Source of the DNA: Betaproteobacteria bacterium
GTDB taxonomy: Bacteria > Pseudomonadota > Gammaproteobacteria > Burkholderiales > SG8-39
Direction of reading: 5' to 3'
NCBI GenBank assembly: GCA_947482825.1
Contig: CANKMT010000043.1
Location: 1-44,597 of the forward strand
Length of the DNA stretch: 44,597 bases
Made by a program: the position numbers and the translations under genes. The notes below the pieces were generated by a model that had not been told where the DNA came from, ran no database searches, and saw nothing but the letters and a program-made list of their open reading frames with translations. Shown piece by piece: positions 17,373-24,010 of the stretch. How positions within the stretch are numbered: the first letter of the stretch is position 1; the number at the start of each line of letters is the position of its first letter.

Positions 17373-17386
17373 TTGATCCAGATCAA
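17373..17386. promoter_or_regulatory. FNR box
   Basis: TTGAT-CCAG-ATCAA is a perfect match to the FNR/Anr consensus TTGAT-N4-ATCAA. It lies between the divergent narK1 (start 17311) and nsrR-like (start 17440) genes, at a distance that suits class II activation of the nar operon under low oxygen. Confidence 0.88.
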
Positions 17387-17389
17387 CCG

Positions 17390-17412
17390 AAGATGTATTT
17401 GAAATCTATCTT
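17390..17412. promoter_or_regulatory. NsrR-type operator
   Basis: AAGATGTATTT, one spacer base, then AAATCTATCTT: a near-perfect inverted repeat with 11-base arms that matches the known NsrR consensus (AAGATGYATTT half-sites). It begins three bases after the FNR box and ends 27 bases before the nsrR-like ATG. It therefore probably serves autoregulation and may also modulate narK1. Confidence 0.8.
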
Positions 17413-17439
17413 CAGAAACGCCGCCTACAATTCCTGCCC

Positions 17440-17892
17440 ATGCACCTGACGAGTTTTACCGATTACACGCTGCGCGTGCTCCTGTACCTGGGAGGACGTG
17501 CGAAGGATGAGCGCCTGGCCACGATCGGCGACATCGCCTTTGCCTACAGGATTTCAGAAAACCATTTGCGCAAGGTCGTCCACCACCTTGCGAAAGAGGG
17601 CTACATCAAGACGACGCGCGGCAAAGGCGGCGGCATGGCGCTCGCGCACCTGCCGGAGAAAATAAATCTCGGCGAAGTCGTGCGGGGCGCCGAAGAAAGG
17701 CGCGGGCTGGTGGGCTGTATTCCGGACGGCGAACCACCCCGCGTAATCCTGCCGGCCTGCAATTTGCCGCAGATCCTGGCCAAGGCGATGCACGCATTCT
17801 TCGCAGAGCTCGACAAGCACACGCTGGCAGATGCGGTGCACTCTCCGGAGCGGCTGGCGAAGATACTCTTCACACCGGCCCTGCGGAATTGA
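17440..17892 (+). CDS. nsrR: Rrf2-family regulator, NsrR-like
   Basis: A 150-residue winged-helix Rrf2 protein. MHLTSFTDYTLRVLLYL at the start and ISENHLRKVVHHLAKEGYI with RGKGGGMALA are diagnostic of NsrR, the nitric-oxide-sensing Fe-S repressor. Only two cysteines occur in the whole protein (GCIPDG near residue 93 and LPACNL near residue 107); NsrR normally has three, and the position six before the last one is Arg here. So the cluster may be bound differently or be weaker. The matching operator lies directly upstream. No Shine-Dalgarno is seen; a TACAAT hexamer at 17426-17431 sits only nine bases before the ATG, compatible with a leaderless or nearly leaderless mRNA. Confidence 0.85.
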   Translation: MHLTSFTDYTLRVLLYLGGRAKDERLATIGDIAFAYRISENHLRKVVHHLAKEGYIKTTRGKGGGMALAHLPEKINLGEVVRGAEERRGLVGCIPDGEPPRVILPACNLPQILAKAMHAFFAELDKHTLADAVHSPERLAKILFTPALRN

Positions 17893-17907
17893 GTCGTCCG
17901 ACGGCGC

Positions 17908-18366
17908 CTACGTCCTCGCATCCTCCATCTCCTGGAGCTTCCTCCAGAACACCTTGCCGGTGCCGGTCTTCGGCAACTCTGCAACGAACTCGACCACGCG
18001 CGGGTACTTGTACGCGGCCATGTTCGCCTTGGCCCAGCCGATGATGTCCTCAGGGCTGGTCTTGCCGCGAGACGGTGCCTTGAGCACGACGACCGCCTTC
18101 ACCGATTCCCCGCGATAAGCCTCACGTGTCGAAATCACGCAGGCCTCCTGGATGTCGGGATGCGCGTAGAGCATCGCCTCGACCTCGGCCGGCCACACCT
18201 TGAAGCCGGACGCGTTGATCATCCTCTTCAGCCGGCCAGTGATGAAGAAGTAACCTTCCTCGTCGAAGTAGCCGCGGAAAATCCGCGGGCCGCGGCTAAC
18301 GATCTTGCTGTGCGGCGGACACGCGCGATGGCGAGAAATGGTACGACGCTTGCGGCCCGTCCGCAC
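17908..18366 (-). pseudogene. C-terminal remnant of an acyl-CoA ligase
   Basis: The segment from IVSRGPRIFRGY through FDEEGYFFITGRLKRMINASG to PKTGTGKVFWRKLQEMED is the C-terminal domain of an AMP-forming acyl-CoA synthetase, with the catalytic Lys in GTGKVFW. It is clearly paralogous to the complete gene at 21127-22803; most base differences look synonymous, so the copies are not a recent duplicate. Everything before IVSRGP, about 400 residues, is missing, and about 27 residues that follow HGY in the intact copy (including FRTGDLGY) are deleted, joining GY to FDEEGYFF at a short GG-TAC match near 18270. The first 30 codons of the open frame are unrelated sequence. It is probably non-functional. 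Confidence 0.8.
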
Positions 18367-18375
18367 CAGCTAAAG

Positions 18376-18579
18376 TTAGGTTGCCGGCCGCTTCGTCGCA
18401 ACATACTCACGAAGGGCACGATTGACAGCTTCAGAGTCCGGGAACAGCGCGTGCAGGTCCGGATCAATGAGAACGATGTTCGTACCTTCGCGGTATCTTT
18501 TCGTGTATCTGCCGCGCACGCCGGATCTGATTAGATCCTCTGAATATTCATCTCGAAGGGTATCTTTATCGTTGCTCAT
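18376..18579 (-). CDS. small antitoxin-like partner of BrnT
   Basis: A 67-residue protein with the pattern SGVRGRYTKRYREGTNIVLIDPDLHALFPDSEAVNRALREYV. I know this family as short hypothetical proteins found directly after BrnT/DUF497-type genes. It lacks the ribbon-helix-helix layout of classical BrnA. The start codon at 18579 lies 14 bases inside the toxin gene, so the two are translationally coupled. A role as antitoxin is inferred from position only. Base composition here is visibly less GC-rich than in the flanks, as in the toxin gene. Confidence 0.6.
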   Translation of the reverse strand: MSNDKDTLRDEYSEDLIRSGVRGRYTKRYREGTNIVLIDPDLHALFPDSEAVNRALREYVATKRPAT

Positions 18580-18838
18580 AGGCTTTGCGCTCTCGCGGAG
18601 TCATTGACCGAGCAGATATCGGTCGAATTCGATCGCCACGTTCAGTATAGGACACAACCAGGTACTTGCCCCCTTTCGACGTTCCGAAGATCAGATACCG
18701 ATCTTCCTCCGCTGAGTGGTCGGGGTCAGGGACAGTCGAGGAATGATCATCGTCAAATACCTCGCATGCCTCTAAGAATGAAATTCCGTGCTTGCTCTCA
18801 TTCGCACGAGCCTTTTCCGGGTCCCATTCAAAATCCAT
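18566..18838 (-). CDS. brnT: BrnT-family (DUF497) toxin, putative ribonuclease
   Basis: A 90-residue protein with the full DUF497 layout: FEWDPEKARANESKHGISFLEA at the start, a VFDDD segment, DRYLIFGTSKGGKYLVVSY and the closing RIRPISARSMTPRERKAYE. BrnT is an RNase toxin with a RelE-like fold. Here it precedes its presumed antitoxin, as in brnTA operons, but the partner is not a recognisable BrnA. A perfect 7-base inverted repeat lies 30 bases upstream and could be the operator. The unit sits between a gene remnant and an IS91-type element, which suggests acquisition by transfer. Confidence 0.82.
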   Translation of the reverse strand: MDFEWDPEKARANESKHGISFLEACEVFDDDHSSTVPDPDHSAEEDRYLIFGTSKGGKYLVVSYTERGDRIRPISARSMTPRERKAYEQR

Positions 18839-18868
18839 GACATCGGCTCTTCAGGCAATCTAACGAAT

Positions 18869-18896
18869 AGCGTTTATCTGCCGCCGTACAAACGCT
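18869..18896. promoter_or_regulatory. inverted repeat upstream of brnT, candidate operator
   Basis: AGCGTTT and AAACGCT form perfect 7-base arms separated by 14 bases, 30 bases upstream of the brnT start. On the minus strand, TTGTAC and TATTCG with 16 bases between them could be the promoter, overlapping the repeat. Toxin-antitoxin operons are often autoregulated through such sites; this is an inference. Confidence 0.4.
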
Positions 18897-18944
18897 CAAT
18901 CCTGTCGCGGCGGCAATGGCGGCGGATAAACCTCGTTGGACTGA

Positions 18945-18961
18945 ACCGCCGCTCGGGCGGT
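18945..18961. repeat. short hairpin near one IS91 end
   Basis: ACCGCC and GGCGGT form a 6-base stem with a GCTCG loop. It lies 232 bases beyond the 3' end of the transposase gene. A replication-origin-like hairpin is expected at that end of IS91 elements, but GC-rich hairpins are common by chance. Confidence 0.35.
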
Positions 18962-19193
18962 GGCTATGGGGATTGTAATCCTGCGGGGGCGCGATTCAAT
19001 GATTCTGGCAGAGCGCGGATCGTGTCGAGCGATGGGCCGGAAAGTAAGCGCGCGGACAAGGCCGGTCGAGAAGTTCGCAAATGCTCGCGTGCGAACACCA
19101 ACATCGGGTGAATCGGACCGAACGGGCGAACAGTGCCCTGGCGAGGGACGGCGCCAAAACAAAAGTCCACCAACTGCGTGCGCTTCGCGGGTT

Positions 19194-20381
19194 TCATGGC
19201 GGTCCACGAACGGGCGGTACAGGCACCGGCGCGATGGGCGCGGTCGGTATGAGCCGGCCGATGGCGCAGTGTTTGCAGCGCAGCCATTCGATCCGGCTGA
19301 TGCGACCGATGAATTGCTCGACCGACTCGATGACCGCCGGATCGGGTGTGGGCGCCGAGAGCGCCGCGCGCGCCTGTGCCAGCTTCACCGCCTTGCCGGC
19401 CGGGCCGAGCGGGCCGTAATGGCGGATGCGCTTGAAGCCCTTGGGCAACACGTGCAACAGGAAGCGCTCGATGAAGGTCTGGGCGGGCACGTGAAGGGTG
19501 CGCTTGCGATTGCCGCGAGCCCAATCGCGTACCCGCAAGCGCACCGTGTCGGTGTCCATGCCCAGGATGCGCTCGTTGGAGATTGCCACCCGGTGCGCGT
19601 AGCGGCCCAGATACTCGAGCACCTGCTCGGGTCCGCCGAGGGCGTGTTTGGCGTAGACCACCCAGTCATGCACGTAGAGGCGAGTCAGAAGATCGCCCCA
19701 CGCGGCCTCGGTCCACGAAGCCTCGCCCCGCAGCGCCTCAGCGCGCAGTTTCCCGTCCTCGCGTGCCTGCTTGAGGGCGGCGACGAACTTGCCCCGGAAG
19801 ACCTTGGAGAGTGCAGTGATCGGAAACAGAAAGCCGTGCTTGGCCGCGACCCACTCCCCGTCGGCCTTCAGCGCCCCACCCGGCACCAGCGCGTGCACAT
19901 GCACATGCCGCCCCAAGTCCTGCTGCCACGTATGCAGCACCAGTGTGAACGCGGGGGTTCCTCCCAGCCGGCGCGGGTTGGCTGCAAACTCGGTGAGCGT
20001 GGCCGAGACCGCACCGAAGAGCATCTCGTAGAGGGTGCGCGGAGACTGCCCGATGAGTCCATTCAGATCATGGGGCAGGGTGAACACGAGGTGAAAGTAC
20101 GCCACCGGCAACAACTCGCGCCCTCGCGCGGCGAGCCAGGCCTCCTTGGCTCGGGTCTGGCACTTCGGGCAATGGCGATTTCGGCAGGAGTGAAAGACGT
20201 GTCGCGTCTTGCCGCAGGCCTGGCAGGTTTGCACGTGGCCACCGAGGGCGGCGGTGCGGCAGGACACGATGGCGCGCCACACCTTCGCCTTGGCGACCGA
20301 CAGGATGTGGGCCGCGAGATAGGCCGGGCCGTTACAGCGCAGCACCTCGGCCAAGCCCACCTTGGTGGCAGAGCCAACCAT
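19194..20381 (-). CDS. IS91-family rolling-circle transposase
   Basis: A 395-residue HUH-type transposase. It has an N-terminal zinc-finger-like region (CQACGKTRHVFHSCRNRHCPKCQ pattern: Cys pairs near residues 53-75), the FHLVFTLPHDLN segment, the HUH metal motif in RHVHVHALVPGG (about residue 160) and the catalytic Tyr region YLGRYAHRVAISNERI (about residue 265). The length is normal for the family and no stop or frameshift interrupts it, so it may be active. The C-terminal proline-rich tail is not a known domain. IS91 relatives can carry neighbouring DNA by one-ended transposition, which may explain the accessory genes around it. Confidence 0.9.
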   Translation of the reverse strand: MVGSATKVGLAEVLRCNGPAYLAAHILSVAKAKVWRAIVSCRTAALGGHVQTCQACGKTRHVFHSCRNRHCPKCQTRAKEAWLAARGRELLPVAYFHLVFTLPHDLNGLIGQSPRTLYEMLFGAVSATLTEFAANPRRLGGTPAFTLVLHTWQQDLGRHVHVHALVPGGALKADGEWVAAKHGFLFPITALSKVFRGKFVAALKQAREDGKLRAEALRGEASWTEAAWGDLLTRLYVHDWVVYAKHALGGPEQVLEYLGRYAHRVAISNERILGMDTDTVRLRVRDWARGNRKRTLHVPAQTFIERFLLHVLPKGFKRIRHYGPLGPAGKAVKLAQARAALSAPTPDPAVIESVEQFIGRISRIEWLRCKHCAIGRLIPTAPIAPVPVPPVRGPP

Positions 20382-20463
20382 GCCTGGGGCTCAGCGCTTG
20401 GGTGGATCGAGCAGTTCCAGAGGAGAAGTGATACTGGTCAGGTGGCTGCGCGCCAGATGCACG

Positions 20464-20495
20464 TAGATCAAATGTGCAGCTACACATTTGATCTA
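20464..20495. repeat. perfect 13-base palindrome upstream of the IS91 transposase
   Basis: TAGATCAAATGTG, a 6-base loop, and CACATTTGATCTA. It stands out because it is AT-rich inside GC-rich DNA. It lies 83 bases upstream of the transposase start, where the terminator end of an IS91 element or a transposase operator would be expected; it could also be an operator for the retropepsin gene at 20612. Confidence 0.7.
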
Positions 20496-20611
20496 TACGC
20501 ACGTGCTCAATCGCGGCGGTCGCGGGGTATTGAGTCCGCTGGACCGGATCGATCCGAAGCCGGTGGCATGAAGGCCGGCGGCATTACAATGAAATCGCGA
20601 CCCAAGGAGAA

Positions 20612-21055
20612 ATGATGGGAATCATCCGCATCAACCTGCGGCTGGCGAATGACGCCAAACCCGAACTGGAGGAAATCGACGCCGAAGCCCTGGTGGATAC
20701 GGGCGCATTGCATCTTTGCGTTCCCGAGCATGTGGCCATGCAATTGCAGTTGCGAACGCTGGAAACCCGTGAAGTAATTCTCGCCGACGGCAAGCCGCAT
20801 CGGGTTCCGTACGTGTCGCCGTTCCGGATCGAACTTCTGGGCCGTCATGCGGTTTGCGGGGCGCTCGTTCTGGGCAGCCAGGTATTGCTTGGATCGATTC
20901 CGATGGAAGATATGGGTCTGATCGTCGAGCCCGCGCGCCTCAAGGTGTCCGTCAATCCGCAAGCGCCGAATATCCCGATGTCGGTGGCGACGGTAAGCCA
21001 GTCGAAACAGGTCACGAAACAGGTCCCGTGCCGCCATCGTCATTCGTCAATTTGA
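20612..21055 (+). CDS. retropepsin-like (clan AA) aspartic protease family protein
   Basis: A 147-residue protein. The aspartic-protease motif is in AEALVDTGALHLCVPEHV (DTGA near residue 29), followed by a hydrophobic GALVLGSQVLLGSIPMEDM segment with the flap and psi-loop pattern of retroviral-type proteases, which work as homodimers. Small stand-alone clan AA proteins like this occur widely in bacteria; their substrates are unknown. AGGAGA lies just before two successive ATG codons at 20612 and 20615. After the usual end PNIPMSVA the frame continues for about 24 unrelated residues, so a small indel near the stop is possible. It sits between the IS91 element and a catabolic operon, with no partner gene. 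Confidence 0.75.
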   Translation: MMGIIRINLRLANDAKPELEEIDAEALVDTGALHLCVPEHVAMQLQLRTLETREVILADGKPHRVPYVSPFRIELLGRHAVCGALVLGSQVLLGSIPMEDMGLIVEPARLKVSVNPQAPNIPMSVATVSQSKQVTKQVPCRHRHSSI

Positions 21056-21126
21056 AGACTTTCAGTTCAAAACGCCCTTATCCAGAGCGGCGCACAAGGC
21101 AGTTCGCATATCGGTGCCAGTACAAA

Positions 21127-22803
21127 TCATGCAGCCGGTGAAGCGACCCTTGCGTTCTCCTCCTCCTGCAGCTTTCGCCAGAACACCTTGCCGGTACCGG
21201 TCTTGGGCAGCTCGGCAACGAATTCCACCACGCGCGGGTACTTGTATGCGGCCATGTTTGCCTTTGCCCATTCGATGATGTCCTCGGGCCGGGTCTTGTC
21301 GCGCGACGCGGCCTTGAGCACGATCACCGCCTTGACCGACTCCCCGCGATAGGCGTCGCGCGTCGAGATCACGCAGGCCTCCTGAACGTCGGGGTGCGCA
21401 TGGAGCATCGCCTCGACTTCGGCCGGCCATACCTTGAAACCGGAAGCGTTGATCATGCGTTTGAGGCGGTCGGTGATGAAGAAATAGCCTTCTTCATCGT
21501 AGTAGCCGAGATCCCCGGTGCGGAAGAACGTATGGCCGTCGAACTCGATGAACGTGTCGCGGGTTGCCTGAGGCTGGTTCCAGTATCCGTGGAAGACCTG
21601 GGGGCCGCGGCTGATGATCTCGCCGACCTGGTTGGGGCCGAGCTCGACGCGCTTCTCAGGATCGATCACGCGCGAATCGGTGTCGAAATACGGAATCCCG
21701 GCGCATTGCTTCTTCGGCCGGTGCACCGGGTTCACATGCGTCGGCGCAGCCGTTTCGGTCAGACCGTAGCCCTCGAGGTAAGGCAGGCCGATCTTTTCTT
21801 CGAGCTTTTTCGCCACCGCCTCCGGCATCGACGCGCCGCCGCCGCCGACCCGCGTGAGGCTCGACAGGTCGTAGCGGTCGAGGTTCGGGTTGGCGAGGAA
21901 ATCGATCAGCATCGCCGTGATGTTGGTCCAGCCGGTGACCCGGCAGCGCTGGATCAGCAAGCCTGCGCAATCCCGGTCCCATCGCGTCATCATCACGACG
22001 GTTGCGCCGACGATGATCGGAGTGTTCATGTTGCCCTGCATGCCGGTTACGTGGAACATCGGCAGCACCCCGAGGACCACGGAATCGCTCGACGCGGTGC
22101 CCCAGTACACGCCCCCATTGGCGGTGCACATGATGGTCGAGTGCGGGTGCATGCAGCCCTTGGGCTTGCCGGTGGTCCCCGACGTATACGGCAGCACCGC
22201 GAGATCGTCGGGTCCCGCGAGGTGCTCTCCCGGCGCGACGCGCTCGTCCAATGCACCCGACCACAAAGCGACATCCTTGCGCGACGGATCCATGCGTGGC
22301 GCGCGCACAAAATCGGGCAGGGGCAGATCCGTACCGGGATCGATATAGTCGGAATAGGCCGCGAGGATGCAATGGGTCAGGCCCGACGCGCCCAGGAGCG
22401 GTTCGAGAAACGGCCAGAGCTCCTGCCCGCACAGCACGACTTTGGCGCCACTGTCCTCAGCATAGTGGCGCAATTCTTCGCTGCGGTTCATCGGGTTGAC
22501 CGGGACCACGGCGGCGTCCGCGCGCAGGATCGCGTAATAGCCGATCACGAATTGCGGGCTGTTCTGCATATAGAGCAGCACGCGGTCACCCCGCTTCACG
22601 CCACAGCGCTGCAGGTACCCGGCGAGAGCGCACACCTCGGCATCCATCCGTGCATAGCTGATGTCCGCGCCGTAATAGTGGATTGCCGCCTTTTCAGGGT
22701 AGCGCCGCGCGCTGACGAGCAGGTTGAAATACAGGCTGGTCTGCGGGATGGACAGGCGCTTTGGCAGACCGGGCGGCCAGTGCGGAAAATGTCGCGTGAA
22801 CAT
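21127..22803 (-). CDS. AMP-forming acyl-CoA synthetase
   Basis: A 558-residue ligase that activates a carboxylic acid to its CoA thioester via an acyl-adenylate. Landmarks are YTSGTTGKPKGCMH (ATP-binding loop, about residue 209), GYGLTETAA (about 348), FRTGDLGYYDEEGYFFITDRLK (hinge region, about 435) and PKTGTGKVFWRKL with the catalytic Lys (about 540). Full length. It resembles medium/long-chain fatty-acid ligases, but in this catabolic context an aromatic or other carboxylic acid is equally possible. It starts three bases after the stop of the mandelate-racemase-like gene, so the two are an operon. A truncated paralogue lies at 17908-18366 in the same orientation. Confidence 0.92.
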   Translation of the reverse strand: MFTRHFPHWPPGLPKRLSIPQTSLYFNLLVSARRYPEKAAIHYYGADISYARMDAEVCALAGYLQRCGVKRGDRVLLYMQNSPQFVIGYYAILRADAAVVPVNPMNRSEELRHYAEDSGAKVVLCGQELWPFLEPLLGASGLTHCILAAYSDYIDPGTDLPLPDFVRAPRMDPSRKDVALWSGALDERVAPGEHLAGPDDLAVLPYTSGTTGKPKGCMHPHSTIMCTANGGVYWGTASSDSVVLGVLPMFHVTGMQGNMNTPIIVGATVVMMTRWDRDCAGLLIQRCRVTGWTNITAMLIDFLANPNLDRYDLSSLTRVGGGGASMPEAVAKKLEEKIGLPYLEGYGLTETAAPTHVNPVHRPKKQCAGIPYFDTDSRVIDPEKRVELGPNQVGEIISRGPQVFHGYWNQPQATRDTFIEFDGHTFFRTGDLGYYDEEGYFFITDRLKRMINASGFKVWPAEVEAMLHAHPDVQEACVISTRDAYRGESVKAVIVLKAASRDKTRPEDIIEWAKANMAAYKYPRVVEFVAELPKTGTGKVFWRKLQEEENARVASPAA

Positions 22804-22806
22804 GGT

Positions 22807-23901
22807 CTAGGCCGAAAACCTGCGAACGGCTTTCTCGTCCCAGCGCAGGCCGACTCCGGGTCCCGACGGCGTGATCACATGGCTGTCCTCGATGACAACC
22901 GGCTCCTCGAGGATAGGCACCGCCCAGTCAACGAACTCCAGCCAATGACAGGTGGGCGTCACCGCGAGCAGGTGGCAGCTGATTTCCGGAAACAGGTGCG
23001 ACGACATTTCGAGTCCCGCGGCCTGCGCAAGCGCCGCGGCGCGCATCCAGCCGGTAACGCCGCCGATGCGCTGGGCGTCGGGCATGACGTAGTCGCACGC
23101 GCCTGCAGCCAGCGCCCGGGCCATTTGCTCAGGCCCCATGAAGTTCTCGCCGAGCTGGACCGGTGTGGCAAGTTCGGCCGCGATGCGCGCATTGCCTTCG
23201 AAATCGTCGGCACGCGTCGGCTCCTCGATCCAGTGCAGGCCGCCTTCCTCGTCGAGCATGCGGCCGCGCAGGATCGCGTCATTTGCAGTCAGGCCCTGAT
23301 TGAAGTCGCACATCAGCGTCACGTCCGGACCAATGGCCTTCTTGACGGTTCTCAGGGCCGCGAGATCGTCTTTTGCATTCGGGCGACCGAGCCGAAGCTT
23401 GACCGCAGAGAAGCCCTCTTTCACAAGCGCTTCGGCCTCCTTGGCCAACGGCTTGAGGGGCATGATGCCCAGGCCTTTGGAGTTGTACGCCCGCACCGGT
23501 CGAGGCGTACCCCCGAGCACTTTCACTAGTGGCTGGCCAACGCTTTGCGCGTAGGCGTCCCAGGCAGCCATGTCGATGCCCGCCATCGCGATCAGCACGA
23601 TGTTGTGCACGCCGAGCAGCGTGAATTTCTGCCGCAGCTTCTTCTCGATCTCGAACGGGGCGACCGCATCACCGGCGATCATCTCGCCCATCGCCTCACA
23701 CAGCGCCACGATCGGCTTCAGGTGAGGGCGGCCGATCGCGAAAAGGTAGGCGCGTCCGGTGATGCCCGCCGTGGTTTCAAGATCGAGCAATACCAGCGGC
23801 GCAATGCTGACCGCCCCGGTACTGGTTTGCAGGGGCAACCGCATCGGCACTGCGACAGGGCGCACGCGCAACCGCCGGACACTTAGTTTCGAGTCTTTCA
23901 A
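22807..23901 (-). CDS. mandelate-racemase-like enolase-superfamily protein
   Basis: About 364 residues from a TTG codon at 23901, preceded by GGAGGAGGAG at 7 bases; no ATG in a plausible position is in frame. It aligns by eye with mandelate racemase across the barrel: metal ligands in CDFNQGL (D), WIEEPT (E) and LGENFMG (E); MPDAQRIGGVTGW (Asp of the dyad); SSHLFPEIS (His of the dyad); CHWLE (Glu). The KxK motif that carries the second base is AVKLRLG, so the second Lys is Arg. That leaves the His/Asp base but alters the Lys base, pointing to a dehydratase, epimerase or racemase with changed substrate rather than a plain mandelate racemase. Cytoplasmic. Divergent from the cupin dioxygenase gene, 109 bases apart. 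Confidence 0.85.
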   Translation of the reverse strand: MKDSKLSVRRLRVRPVAVPMRLPLQTSTGAVSIAPLVLLDLETTAGITGRAYLFAIGRPHLKPIVALCEAMGEMIAGDAVAPFEIEKKLRQKFTLLGVHNIVLIAMAGIDMAAWDAYAQSVGQPLVKVLGGTPRPVRAYNSKGLGIMPLKPLAKEAEALVKEGFSAVKLRLGRPNAKDDLAALRTVKKAIGPDVTLMCDFNQGLTANDAILRGRMLDEEGGLHWIEEPTRADDFEGNARIAAELATPVQLGENFMGPEQMARALAAGACDYVMPDAQRIGGVTGWMRAAALAQAAGLEMSSHLFPEISCHLLAVTPTCHWLEFVDWAVPILEEPVVIEDSHVITPSGPGVGLRWDEKAVRRFSA

Positions 23902-24010
23902 GTCAGGGCTCCTCCTCCGGAGCGGCGATTGTCGCACCGCAGGTTCGCATCCGCCATTGCGCGACCGCCCCCGGCCCGGCGTAAGCTTGATGTTCCAAAG
24001 GAGCATGACC

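Larger units (their letters stand above)
18940..20500 (-). mobile_element. IS91-family insertion element (ends approximate)
   Basis: One transposase gene with about 250 non-coding bases downstream (to a hairpin at 18945-18961) and about 100 bases upstream (to a palindrome at 20464-20495). IS91 elements move by rolling-circle transposition, lack terminal inverted repeats and make no target duplication, so the exact ends cannot be fixed by eye; the two structured sites are my best guesses. The 355 bases between the brnT start and the transposase stop (18839-19193) hold only the brnT promoter region, this hairpin and no gene. Confidence 0.5.

Noticed and set aside
18960..20615. Long open frame on the plus strand opposite the IS91 transposase
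   Set aside because: It is the antisense shadow of a clear transposase gene in GC-rich DNA; composition is Arg/His/Gln-rich and no domain is visible.
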